A stretch of DNA of 51,602 nucleotides. It comes from Geodermatophilus amargosae. GTDB taxonomy: Bacteria; Actinomycetota; Actinomycetes; Mycobacteriales; Geodermatophilaceae. Below are positions 1 through 7,289 of this stretch, piece by piece (within the stretch, counting starts at the first letter, position 1; each line of letters opens with the position of its first letter). A program made the translations under genes and the position numbers. The stretch covers positions 1 through 51,602 of the forward strand of contig NZ_FPBA01000032.1 of the NCBI RefSeq assembly GCF_900116515.1, written 5' to 3'. The notes beneath the pieces were generated by a model. That model searched no databases, was not told the DNA's origin, and saw only the letters and a program-made list of their open reading frames with translations.

Positions 1-427
1 GGGCGTAGATGTTCAGCGCGCCGGAGACCTGCTCGTCGACGTCGATGTCCAGCGGGACCGACAGCGAGCTGAGGGCCCCGCGCTCGGCTGCCCGGGGCGT
101 GTAGTCCGGCCACCGGTCGTCGGTGCGGGCGTCGGCGATCATCGTCAGCTCACCGGTGCGGGCGGCGTGCAAGCAGGGTCCGTGACCGCGCTCGTACTGC
201 CGCTCGTCGAGGTCGACGGCGAGCTGGCCGGTGGAGGCCACGGTGGTGGGGCTGCCCCTGACCAGCAGGGACACCGATGCCTCGAGGTCGCCGGGCAGCA
301 CCGTCGTGGCCAGGTCGGCCACGGTCTGCAGCAGGCTCTCCATCGACAGCTCCCGCAGGGACAACCGGCCGAGGCGCTCGAGCACTTCGGCGGCACCGGC
401 GGGTCGCCGGTCCTGGGGGTCGGCCAT
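1..427 (-). CDS. GAF-domain sensor protein, C-terminus cut by window edge
   Basis: Translating the minus strand from ATG at 427 gives 142 open codons that run off the left edge. The visible part is a GAF fold of the kind found in actinobacterial GAF-ANTAR proteins: an N-terminal helix followed by LLQTVADLATTVLPG, SVSLLVRG, a GHGPCLHA segment and SSLSVPLDID. That family senses small molecules or redox state, and many members carry a C-terminal ANTAR RNA-binding domain, which would lie outside this window. A GGAGG ribosome site stands seven bases upstream of the ATG. The gene is divergent from the ATP-binding regulator at 810, so both may belong to a stress-signalling locus. The GAF call is good; the ANTAR tail is inference. 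Confidence 0.8.
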   Translation of the reverse strand, partial: MADPQDRRPAGAAEVLERLGRLSLRELSMESLLQTVADLATTVLPGDLEASVSLLVRGSPTTVASTGQLAVDLDERQYERGHGPCLHAARTGELTMIADARTDDRWPDYTPRAAERGALSSLSVPLDIDVDEQVSGALNIYA

Positions 428-809
428 GACGCGGCCTCCGGTCTGGGATGCACCGGGCGCGGGTGACCTCGGCCGCGGACCCCCGGTCTGGAGGTCCGTG
501 CTGGCTGGGCACGCCGCTGCTGGACGGACGGCCGGCGTCGGGTCGTCCCCGGGCCTGCCAGGAGCCTACGCGGTCCCGCCCCGCGCCCCCGTCGCCGCGA
601 CTCATGGTTGTCGGGACGCGTTCACATGGCGCAGTGACGAACGCGCCGGCCGGTGCCGATCAGTGAGCCGGCCGCCACCCGGGTAGGCGTGTAACGTCTG
701 TTATAGGTGTCCCGGCCCGGACCACCGCGGGGCATGGCGAACGCGCCGGATCCCCGACGAGCACGAGGGCCCGTGTCGAACAGCCGGCTCGGACCGTGGA
801 GGTCGGCCG
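428..809. other. Divergent intergenic region with small palindrome
   Basis: No gene is supported in this 382 bp gap between two divergent genes. Around 678 to 712 the sequence is more AT-rich than its surroundings and contains the 12 bp palindrome TAAC-GTCT-GTTA (692 to 703), which could be part of a promoter or a small operator for the ATP-binding protein downstream. No confident -35/-10 pair could be assigned. Confidence 0.4.
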
Positions 810-1319
810 ATGGCCGCGTTGCCCTGGGCACATCACACATCCCCGATCAGGGACACGGACTCCTCCACTGTGGGGCGGTGGCGCCCGGCGACGCCGGCGG
901 AGCTCACCGTCTCACGTCGCGAGCTCGACGCCGCCCTGCACGACGGTGCCCGACCGGCTGCCACCGCCGAGGACGCAGTGCAGGGACTGCTGCTGGCGTT
1001 CGAGGAGCTGGCGTCGAACGCGCTTCGGCACGGCGGCCCCCCGATCGAGGTGACGGTCACCCGAACCAGCCACTCCTGGCTGCTCGAGGTCAGCGACGCC
1101 GCCGCCGACCGTCCACCGATGCCGGCCGCTGGCCGCGACCCCGCGCTCGGCGGCATGGGACTGCCCCTCGTCGCGACGATCTGCGCCGACAACGGCTGGA
1201 CGGTCGAGGGCGACCGCAAGGTGGTGTGGGCCAGCATGCACTACACCCGCGCTCTATCCGACGCACCACCGGTCCCGCGGCCACGAAGCGCGAGCAGCGG
1301 GCACAGCCCGACGTACTGA
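810..1319 (+). CDS. ATP-binding regulator, RsbW-like HATPase (anti-sigma type)
   Basis: This 169-residue protein has the HATPase_c_2 fold of RsbW/SpoIIAB-type serine kinases and anti-sigma factors. The N-box is visible as FEELASNALRHGG (about residues 70 to 82), the G1 region as EVSDAAADRP and the G2 loop as GGMGLPLV. Such proteins bind ATP and either phosphorylate an anti-anti-sigma factor or sequester a sigma factor in the cytoplasm. The ATG at 810 is chosen because a GGAGG lies about seven bases upstream. No partner sigma or anti-anti-sigma gene is adjacent; the GAF gene across the divergent gap is the only regulatory neighbour. The G1 box is weak compared with canonical DxGxG, so kinase activity is uncertain. 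Confidence 0.82.
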   Translation: MAALPWAHHTSPIRDTDSSTVGRWRPATPAELTVSRRELDAALHDGARPAATAEDAVQGLLLAFEELASNALRHGGPPIEVTVTRTSHSWLLEVSDAAADRPPMPAAGRDPALGGMGLPLVATICADNGWTVEGDRKVVWASMHYTRALSDAPPVPRPRSASSGHSPTY

Positions 1320-1596
1320 CAGGCTGGTGCCGCGGTGTCGCCAGACGGCGTGGCCACCGCAATCCCGCCCTCGCGCGGGCAATCTCGTCCTCGCCCGCGC
1401 ACTTCGGCCCGCACGCCGATTGACCCAGCAGCGCGGACGCCTGCGGGCTGAGCACGACGGCCGGCGGCGTGCCGAAGGTCAGCACGGCTACCTCCTCCCC
1501 GTCGGCCTGTCGGCCGCCCGCCGACCCGACCGGGTCCGCGACCACGGCGATCCACCATCCGGCCCACTGGAAGTGCGCGGGGTGGGCGATGGGCAC
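1090..1596 (-). CDS. Doubtful hypothetical protein
   Basis: A GTG at 1596 opens a 168-residue reading frame whose first 60 residues look protein-like, with HFQWAGWWIAVVADP and EVAVLTFG segments. The last hundred residues lie antisense to the end of the ATP-binding regulator and look like noncoding arginine-rich shadow sequence. It may be the remnant of a gene broken by the nearby IS3 rearrangement, since another open stretch ends just upstream at 1630 in a different frame. I do not recognise a family. The region from 1320 to 1787 holds nothing else that I can support. Confidence 0.22.
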   Translation of the reverse strand: MPIAHPAHFQWAGWWIAVVADPVGSAGGRQADGEEVAVLTFGTPPAVVLSPQASALLGQSACGPKCAGEDEIARARAGLRWPRRLATPRHQPVSTSGCARCSRFVAAGPVVRRIERGCSACWPTPPCGRPRPSSRCRRRSSRRGAVPCRRARGRGQRPASVDGRRRRR

Positions 1597-1787
1597 CAGA
1601 TCCGATCCGCGCGCGACCAGCCAGCTCCGCTAGGCGCCCAGTGCCTGCGCGAGGCCGTCGTCGGGCCGCGGTAGGTCAGTCACCGGCAGCTCGGTGACCG
1701 ACACGAGGCACGCGGCGAACTCCCGGGCGAGCGCAGCCGGGACGGGTCCGGGCGGGAACTGACTTCGACCACGGGTCCTCCAGAAGG

Positions 1788-2000
1788 TCAGCCGGTGACT
1801 GCTGCCTGCGGCATCAGGCTGTCGCACGCACGGATCGGCGGCCCCTGCCGGTTGCGGCCGAGGATTCTCGACCTCGACCAGCATTCCAACGTCCCGACAA
1901 AGGCGTTCGAGCGGAACTGGCTGCCGCGGTCGGAGTGCACCACGGTGCCGACCGGATCGCGGCGGGCAATCGCGTGCCGCAGCGCGGCGACCGCCAGTTA
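1788..2000 (-). pseudogene. IS3-family transposase OrfB remnant, C-terminal catalytic part
   Basis: In the minus frame ending at TGA 1788 to 1790 the peptide begins LAVAALRHAIARRDP and continues GTVVHSDRGSQFRSNAFV. This is the rve (DDE) integrase region of IS3/IS150-group OrfB, and the HSDRGSQF block carries the second catalytic aspartate. Recognisable similarity runs from about 1886 to 1997. After FVGTL the sequence departs from the family, so the GDNAAMES region with the catalytic glutamate is missing and the element is dead. Its first residues directly continue the OrfB fragment that ends at 4131 on the same strand, so both are pieces of one gene. Confidence 0.82.
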
Positions 2001-2151
2001 CGACCTCGTGCATGGTTAGCGGAGCAGCTTGCTCGTGAAGGACGGGGCAGGGTCGTGGTGTGTCCAGGGGCCTGGCTCGTGCCGCCGTTGTCGCCGATCG
2101 CCGGGTGACCGGACTGTCCCGGCAGGTTCTCCTAACTGGCTTCCCTCCCCA

Positions 2152-2178
2152 TGTCACAGCCGGCCGGGCTGTCTCGTC
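2152..2178 (+). promoter_or_regulatory. ECF41-type promoter
   Basis: TGTCACA at 2152 to 2158 and CGTC at 2175 to 2178 are separated by 16 bases. This matches the published ECF41 consensus of TGTCACA at -35 and CGTC at -10 with about 16 bases between. Transcription would start near 2185, some 30 to 40 bases before the epimerase start, so the sigma factor most likely drives its own operon. Confidence 0.85.
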
Positions 2179-2221
2179 TCAGGTTGCAGAGACAGGCTTG
2201 GGAATCGGGAAGGTGATGGCA

Positions 2222-3139
2222 ATGCGGGTTTTCGTGGCAGGCGGGGCTGGGGTCATGGGGCGGCGGCTGGTGCCGCAGCTCGTGGCCCGTGGTCACCAGG
2301 TGACGGCAACGACGACGGGCCCAGGCAAGCTGCACCTGTTGCAGCAGTTGGGCGCCGAGGCGGTCGTGATGGACGGGCTGGATGCGGCATCGGTGGGCGA
2401 GTCGGTCGCCGCCGCCCGGCCGGACGCGATCGTGCACCAGATGACCGCGATCGCCGGAAAGCCCGATATGAAGCACATGGACCGCTGGTTTGCTCAGACC
2501 ATCCGGCTGCGCACCGAGGGGACGGACCACCTGCTGGCCGCCGCCGAGGCGACCGGCGTATCTCATGTCGTCGCGCAGAGCTACGCCGGCTGGAACGGGA
2601 TCCGCCGGGGCGGATGGGTGAAGACCGAGGAGGACCCGCTGGACCCGGGGCCGACGAACGCGCGCAAGGGGTGGGAGGCGATCCGCTACGTCGAGGACGC
2701 GGTCGTCAAGGCTGACGGCGCGGTCCTGCGTTATGGCTGGCTTTACGGGCCGGGCGCCACCGCCGATCTGATCGAGCCCGTGCGCAAGCGGCAGTTCCCG
2801 CTCGTTGGCGGCGGGACCGGCTACACATCGTGGGTGCACCTGGACGACGCAGCGAGCGCAACGGTTCTGGCCCTCGAGCAGCGGGCGAGGGGCGTGTTCA
2901 ACATCGTCGACGACGAACCCGCCCCGGTCAGCGAGTGGCTGCCCTACCTCGCGGCGCGCGCGGGGGCGAAGCGGCCGATGCGGGTTCCCACGTGGCTGGC
3001 CCGGCCGCTGGCGGGGGACGCGGCGGTCACGATGATGACCGAGGGGCGCGGCTTCTCCAACGCCAAGGCGAAGCGGGAGCTCGGCTGGGAGCTGCGCTAC
3101 CCGTCATGGCGGCTGGGTTTCGAGGAAGAGCTGGCGTGA
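2222..3139 (+). CDS. NAD-dependent epimerase/dehydratase, ECF41-linked
   Basis: This 305-residue extended short-chain dehydrogenase begins MRVFVAGGAGVMGRRLVPQL, where GGAGVMG is the Rossmann GxxGxxG NAD(P) motif. Later landmarks are ATGVSHVVAQS, VLRYGWLYGPGA and the C-terminal AKRELGWELRYPSWR segment typical of the family. The substrate is unknown. ECF41 sigma factors are characteristically encoded beside a carboxymuconolactone decarboxylase, oxidoreductase or epimerase, and this is the epimerase type. The start is ATG 2222, or 2216 two codons earlier; the open frame reaches back to 2060 but the promoter at 2152 to 2178 excludes that start. The stop overlaps the sigma gene start (GTGA), which indicates translational coupling. 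Confidence 0.88.
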   Translation: MRVFVAGGAGVMGRRLVPQLVARGHQVTATTTGPGKLHLLQQLGAEAVVMDGLDAASVGESVAAARPDAIVHQMTAIAGKPDMKHMDRWFAQTIRLRTEGTDHLLAAAEATGVSHVVAQSYAGWNGIRRGGWVKTEEDPLDPGPTNARKGWEAIRYVEDAVVKADGAVLRYGWLYGPGATADLIEPVRKRQFPLVGGGTGYTSWVHLDDAASATVLALEQRARGVFNIVDDEPAPVSEWLPYLAARAGAKRPMRVPTWLARPLAGDAAVTMMTEGRGFSNAKAKRELGWELRYPSWRLGFEEELA

Positions 3140-4059
3140 CCCGGGCCGAGGAGTTCGAGGACCTGCGGCCGCTGCTGTTCTCGATCGCCTACCGGATGCT
3201 CGGCAGCGTGAGCGAGGCAGAGGACGCGGTCCAGGAGACCTGGTTGCACGACGCGGCCTCCCCGACACAAGCCACGTCGGCCAAGGCCTTCCTCTCGGCC
3301 GTGGTGACCCGGATCTCGATCGACGTGCTGCGGTCGGCCCGCGTCCGGCGGGAGGAGTACGTCGGGCAGTGGTTCCCCGAGCCGTTGCTGACCGACCCCT
3401 ACGAGGATCCGGAGCGCTCGGCGGAGCTGGCCGACTCGGTGTCGATGGCGGCCCTGTTGCTGCTCGAGCGGCTCAGCCCGCTCGAGCGCGCTGTCTTCGT
3501 GCTGCGGGACGTGTTCGGGTTCGGCTTCCCCGAGATCGCGTCGGCCGTGGGCCGTTCGGAGGCGGCGTGCCGCCAGCTCGTGGTGCGCGCGCGTCGGCAC
3601 ATGGACGCCGGCCGCCCCCGGTTCGAGGCGGGCCACCGGGAGCGGGACGAGCTGGCCGGGCGGTTCCTGGACGCCTTCAAGGACGGCGACGTCGACGGCG
3701 TGCGGGAACTGCTCGCCGCCGACGTCCAGCTGGTCGGGGACAGCGGCGGAAAGGCCCCGCAGTGGGGCACGGGAATCTTCGGCGCCGAGAACGTGGCCCG
3801 CGTGCTGGCCGCGCTCGTCACGCCGTTCATCCAGCTGGGCGGCGTGGTGGAGCCGCATGAGGTGAACGGCCAGCCGGGTGCGATCTTCCGCGACCGTGAC
3901 GGCAAGGTCATCAACACCTGGGCGCTCGACATCCTCGAGGGGCGGATTCAGACCATCCGCGCGGTGCTCAACCCCGACAAGCTCGGGCACGTGGGTCCGG
4001 TGGCGGACGCCTGGGCGGTCATCCGCGAAGCGAACCGGGCCCGACGTCCCACGGATTGA
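3136..4059 (+). CDS. ECF41-family RNA polymerase sigma factor (SigJ-like)
   Basis: This 307-residue protein has sigma region 2 (about residues 5 to 75, with SIAYRMLGS and AEDAVQETWL), region 4 (about 105 to 155) and a C-terminal SnoaL-like extension. The ECF41 signature motifs are visible: WFPEPL at 79 to 84 in the linker, DSGGK at 202 to 206 (a variant of DGGGR) and NPDKL at 279 to 283. In this family the fused C-terminal domain, rather than a separate anti-sigma factor, controls activity, and none is encoded nearby. The GTG start at 3136 overlaps the epimerase stop. The promoter at 2152 implies autoregulation. The signal that activates it cannot be read from the sequence. Confidence 0.93.
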   Translation: MTRAEEFEDLRPLLFSIAYRMLGSVSEAEDAVQETWLHDAASPTQATSAKAFLSAVVTRISIDVLRSARVRREEYVGQWFPEPLLTDPYEDPERSAELADSVSMAALLLLERLSPLERAVFVLRDVFGFGFPEIASAVGRSEAACRQLVVRARRHMDAGRPRFEAGHRERDELAGRFLDAFKDGDVDGVRELLAADVQLVGDSGGKAPQWGTGIFGAENVARVLAALVTPFIQLGGVVEPHEVNGQPGAIFRDRDGKVINTWALDILEGRIQTIRAVLNPDKLGHVGPVADAWAVIREANRARRPTD

Positions 4060-4130
4060 CCGGTCGCCTGCAGCCTGCGCACGCCCTCGACGCCGGACAG
4101 CGCCTGAGGATCCACTTCCGCAACGTCTGC

Positions 4131-4640
4131 TTAGGCCTTCATCCGCGAGTCGATGTAGTAGCCGACGATCCGCCCCGAGGTAGACGTCCTTGACCGCGCA
4201 GAGGTAGAGCTTGCCCTCGCCGGTGGAGTGCTCGGTGATGTCGGCCAGCCACAGCCGGTTGGGCGCCGCGGGGTGAACTGCCGGTGGACCCAGGTCATCT
4301 TGCACCGGTGAGCCGGCCTTGCGGTTCAAGGCGGCTTGTTGTCAGCCCGACCAGGTCCGCTCCTGAAATGACAGCAGGGCCACCCGGTTCTCGCCCGAGG
4401 CTCGATCCGCGTTCACGCAGCTCGGCGGCGATGAACCGGTACCTGAACGCCGGATCGTCACGGTGGATGTCGTAGGCGGCGTTGTTTGGGCGCGCGTCGT
4501 CCCGGTTGCGCTGGCTCACCGGGTGCTTGCACGAGGCGTAGAAGGCCTGCGCGCAGAAGCCCAGCACCCGGCAGGTCACCGCGACGGGAGCCGTTTCGGC
4601 GGCGAGTTCACGGACCAGCGGGTCTAGGGAGGACGTCGCG
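4131..4640 (-). pseudogene. IS3-family transposase OrfB remnant, N-terminal and middle part
   Basis: The minus strand encodes the start and middle of an IS3/IS150-group OrfB in at least three frames. In order it shows PLVRELAAETAPVAVTCRVL and QAFYASCKHPVSQRN, then AAYDIHRDDPAFRYRF, then NRKAGSPVQDDL and APNRLWLADITEHSTGEGK, then RIVGYYIDSRMKA. LADITE contains the first catalytic aspartate. The frame changes after the HRDDPAFRYRF block and again after the AVKDVY block, so the gene is inactive. The homology stops abruptly at TTA 4131 to 4133 and resumes at 1997, on the far side of the epimerase/ECF41 cassette. No OrfA was recognised upstream, although the 40 bases before the match could hold a trace. 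Confidence 0.85.
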
Positions 4641-5032
4641 GGGCGAAGTAGGCCCCTCAAGGACAGTGGCTCCGGCGAGCTGTCGGCCCGTACAGGGGCC
4701 GCAGGACAACCGGACCAACTGCGCGCCGGACGTCGTCGGTGGTCCCGTCCCGTCCTGGGTCTCGACTCGGCGCGTCCACACTCCGGTCCGCTTCCCGACA
4801 ACCGGTGCCTCTCCGGCTGTTGCAGGGCGGGGGAAGGGTGGGCCGGAGGCCCACCCCGAAGGGATGCGGAGCGCCCTTCCGGCGCCCAAGGCAGGCGGAA
4901 GACTGCCGCCGAGCTCCTCCCGCGCGTCACCGACTGAGGCGTTGGTCCCTTCACCGTGTGACCCTCGCAGGTCACAGTGGCCAGGCGCAGGAGCGGACGA
5001 CCGTCCCGCCACATCGCCGACCGGAGGCAGCG
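4641..5032. other. Intergenic region with a GC hairpin
   Basis: No gene is supported in these 392 bases. The clearest structure is a perfect 9 bp stem with a GGA loop at 4836 to 4856 (GGGTGGGCC pairing with GGCCCACCC). It lacks a T-run and could be a terminator-like or regulatory hairpin in the leader of the beta-propeller gene. A GGAGG ribosome site for that gene lies at 5023 to 5027. Confidence 0.45.
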
Positions 5033-5992
5033 ATGCCCAGGACCACGCGAGGAACGACCAGCCGCTCCCGAGCGGCCGTGCTGCTGACCGGCACGGTCGC
5101 CCTGGTGCTCACCGGCATCCCGTCCGCCGCGGCGACGTCGCCGGAGGTCATCGTCCTGCCGGGGGCCAGCTCGGCGGAGGGCATCGCCAGGGGCGAGGGC
5201 GACACGTTCTACGCCGGCGACCTGTTCCTCGGCGACGTCTTCCGGGGTGACCTGGAGGAGGGGACCGCGGAGCCCTTCATCGATGCGCCGGACGGCCGGA
5301 TGGCCCTCGGCATGGTTGCCGACACGCGCCACGGCCTGCTCTACGTGGCGGGCGGCTTCACCGGACAGGCCTACGTGTACGACCTCGAGACGACGGACAC
5401 CGTCGCCACCTACCAGTTCGCGCCGCCGTCCCCTCCGGACGCCGATCCCCCCACCACGCTGGTCAACGACGTCACCCTCACCCGGTCCGGCGCGTGGTTC
5501 ACCGACAGCCGCCGAGCCGTCCTCTACTTCGTGCCGATCGACCGCCACGGCCGACCGGGGGAGTTCCGCACGTTCCCCCTGCGAGGACCGGCGGCCGACA
5601 CGAGCGGCGACTTCAACCTGAACGGCATCGCCGCCGTCCGGCACGGCGGCACGCTCGTCGTCGCGCACTCCGCCAACGGCGAGCTGTACACGGTGGACCC
5701 GAAGACAGGTGACAGTGCCGAGGTCGCCGGGGTCGACGTGCCGGACGTCGACGGGATCGTGCTGCACGGCCGGCGGCTCTGGGCGGTGCAGAACAGCAAC
5801 CGGGTGACCGAGGTGCGGCTGAGCCGTGACCTGACGTCCGGGACCGTGCGGGAGGTCATCACGAGCGACCTCTTCCAGGTCCCGACGACCGCGATCCGGC
5901 ACGACGGCGAGCTCGCCGTCGTGAACGCGAAGTTCGACACCGGCATCCCTCCGACCGCCGACCAGTACGAGGTCGTCGTCGTCGACGACTGA
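5033..5992 (+). CDS. Secreted beta-propeller protein, SMP-30/LRE-like
   Basis: The 319-residue product begins with a signal peptide: a basic start (RTTRGTTSRSR), a hydrophobic stretch AAVLLTGTVALVLTG and a likely AAA cleavage region near residue 35. The mature part has repeated propeller-like strands, for example GRMALGMVADTRHGLLYVAG, GQAYVYDLET and GELYTVDPKTG, resembling the SMP-30/gluconolactonase and NHL-type six-bladed propellers. Such exported proteins may be lactonases or simple binding scaffolds, and no catalytic metal ligands could be assigned with confidence. GGAGG lies six bases before the ATG. The gene stands alone, convergent with the hydrolase at 6235. Confidence 0.75.
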   Translation: MPRTTRGTTSRSRAAVLLTGTVALVLTGIPSAAATSPEVIVLPGASSAEGIARGEGDTFYAGDLFLGDVFRGDLEEGTAEPFIDAPDGRMALGMVADTRHGLLYVAGGFTGQAYVYDLETTDTVATYQFAPPSPPDADPPTTLVNDVTLTRSGAWFTDSRRAVLYFVPIDRHGRPGEFRTFPLRGPAADTSGDFNLNGIAAVRHGGTLVVAHSANGELYTVDPKTGDSAEVAGVDVPDVDGIVLHGRRLWAVQNSNRVTEVRLSRDLTSGTVREVITSDLFQVPTTAIRHDGELAVVNAKFDTGIPPTADQYEVVVVDD

Positions 5993-6234
5993 CCCTTCCC
6001 CGATCCACCGCAGGAGCCGCACGACCGAGTGGCACACCTCGTGCGCGCGGTCACCCCTGGTCCGCGGGACGAGTCCCGATGGCGTGGCCACGGGCGCAGC
6101 GCCGTGGACTGGACCCGGCGAGCTGCGCGTACTGGCGGGCATGCCGGGTGACTGGGGGCTGCGATCCGTGTGGGAAGGCCGGCATCCCGGCCGACCGCTC
6201 CCGTCGTCTGCTGCTGGCCTGACGGCCCCCGGCG
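5993..6234. other. Convergent intergenic region
   Basis: This 242 bp gap lies between two convergent genes. The only structure seen is a weak inverted repeat CCACGG/CCGTGG around 6088 to 6107, possibly a terminator. The hairpin element shared by other convergent junctions in this window is not present here. Confidence 0.3.
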
Positions 6235-6966
6235 TCACCTCAGGTGGCGGGCGAAGAACCGGTTCCCCTCGTCCCCCTCGAAGTGCGGGATGCCGGTGTG
6301 CCCGCCCGTGTTGGCGTGCATCGTCTTCTCCTCGGAGCCGAAGGCGTCGAAGAGGTCCAGAGCCAGCTGCCGGTCGTTCCCCTCGTCGTCCCACTGCAGC
6401 AGGACCTGCAGCGGGATGGTGACCTGCCGGGCCTCCTCGACCAGGGTGCGGGGCACGAAGCTCCCGGCGAACAGGAGGGCGGCCGAGATGCGCGGTTCGA
6501 CCACCGCCAGCCGGATGCCGATGGCGATCACCCCTCCCGCGTACCCGACCGGGCCGCCGATCTCGGGTAGCCGGAGGAGCGCGTCCAGGGCGGCCCGCCA
6601 CTCCGGGACCGCCTTCTCGACCAGCGGGAGGACGAGCCGGTCGACGATCCCGTCGTCGACCGGTCCGCCGGCCGCCAGCGCCCGGTGCAGGTCGGCGCGG
6701 GCCGCCTCCGCGGCGGCGGAACGGGGTCGTCCACCGCTCCCGGGGAGCTCGATGGTGGCGGCGGCGAAGCCCGCCGCCACGGAGTGCCGGGCCCTGGCCA
6801 CCAGTCGGGGACGCATCTCGTGCAGTCCGCCGGGGTGGCCGAGCAGGATCAGCGGGGCCGGTGCGGTTCCGGATCCGGGCGTCCACAGGAAGCCGGGGAT
6901 CTCGCCGAGGGTGAAGCCGCGCTCGAGGACACCGTCGTCGAGGCGCTGTTCAGAGGTGAATCGCAC
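6235..6966 (-). CDS. Alpha/beta hydrolase, nucleophile serine missing
   Basis: This 243-residue cytoplasmic protein resembles actinobacterial dienelactone-hydrolase-like alpha/beta hydrolases: PLILLGHPGG forms the oxyanion-hole strand, IPLQVLLQWDDEG precedes the acid region and GGHTGIPHFEGDE holds the catalytic histidine. At the nucleophile elbow, where the family has GYWGxSMG, this protein reads GYAGGVIA, so the serine is replaced by valine. It is therefore probably not a working esterase, or it uses another mechanism. The GTG start at 6966 has a GAAAGG about nine bases upstream. No operon partner is obvious, and the next gene upstream is 320 bases away. Confidence 0.75.
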   Translation of the reverse strand: MRFTSEQRLDDGVLERGFTLGEIPGFLWTPGSGTAPAPLILLGHPGGLHEMRPRLVARARHSVAAGFAAATIELPGSGGRPRSAAAEAARADLHRALAAGGPVDDGIVDRLVLPLVEKAVPEWRAALDALLRLPEIGGPVGYAGGVIAIGIRLAVVEPRISAALLFAGSFVPRTLVEEARQVTIPLQVLLQWDDEGNDRQLALDLFDAFGSEEKTMHANTGGHTGIPHFEGDEGNRFFARHLR

Positions 6967-7289
6967 GGTCGTGCCTTTCGGGAGTGCTCGTGAACGGCGC
7001 TCCCGGACGACCTATCGCCCGACCATGACCCACGAGGGGAGCACCCCTGTCGACGTGTCCACGGGCACCACCTCCTCGATCTCGCGCACGGCCCCGGGAA
7101 GGTAGCAGTGGTCACCGTGGTCCGCCGACGGGTTTCCGCGGAGGCTCCGTGGCCGGCCGCTCGGCCTGCTGAGCGTTCGCGACGATGGCGACCTGCACGC
7201 TCCTGGACGGCACCCCGGGAGCTTGCTGGCTGTCGGCAGACTCCTCCGTCCACGTCACCCGTCGGGCGTACAGCGGTCGTCACCGGTCC
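6967..7289. other. Intergenic region without recognised gene
   Basis: I see no supported gene, RNA or strong repeat in this 323 bp stretch. The open frames on either strand have arginine- and serine-rich shadow composition. It must contain the promoter of the hydrolase gene, but no clear box was identified. Confidence 0.35.

Larger units (their letters stand above)
2001..4130. mobile_element. 2.1 kb epimerase/ECF41 cassette inserted in IS3 orfB
   Basis: This segment separates two collinear parts of one IS3 OrfB gene. The upstream part of the transposase ends in the DSRMKA motif at 4134 and the downstream part resumes with LAVAAL at 1997, residues that are adjacent or one apart in intact family members. 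A TTA triplet stands at both boundaries (1998 to 2000 and 4131 to 4133), which could be a short target duplication or chance. No terminal inverted repeats, transposase or integrase were found in the segment, so how it moved is unknown. It contains a 150 bp leader, the ECF41 promoter, the epimerase, the sigma factor and a 70 bp tail. Confidence 0.6.

Noticed and set aside
1630..2157. 175-codon minus-strand frame over the IS3 remnant
   Set aside because: The transposase residues are in another frame; this one has no recognisable domain. Its last 40 residues look protein-like but cannot be joined to a start.
2060..2215. Upstream start for the epimerase
   Set aside because: The ECF41 promoter at 2152 to 2178 and the Rossmann motif directly after 2222 exclude it.
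4295..6886. Long minus-strand open frame of 863 codons
   Set aside because: It only joins an IS3 remnant with antisense of the beta-propeller gene; the middle is arginine- and glycine-rich shadow sequence and the true genes lie in other frames.
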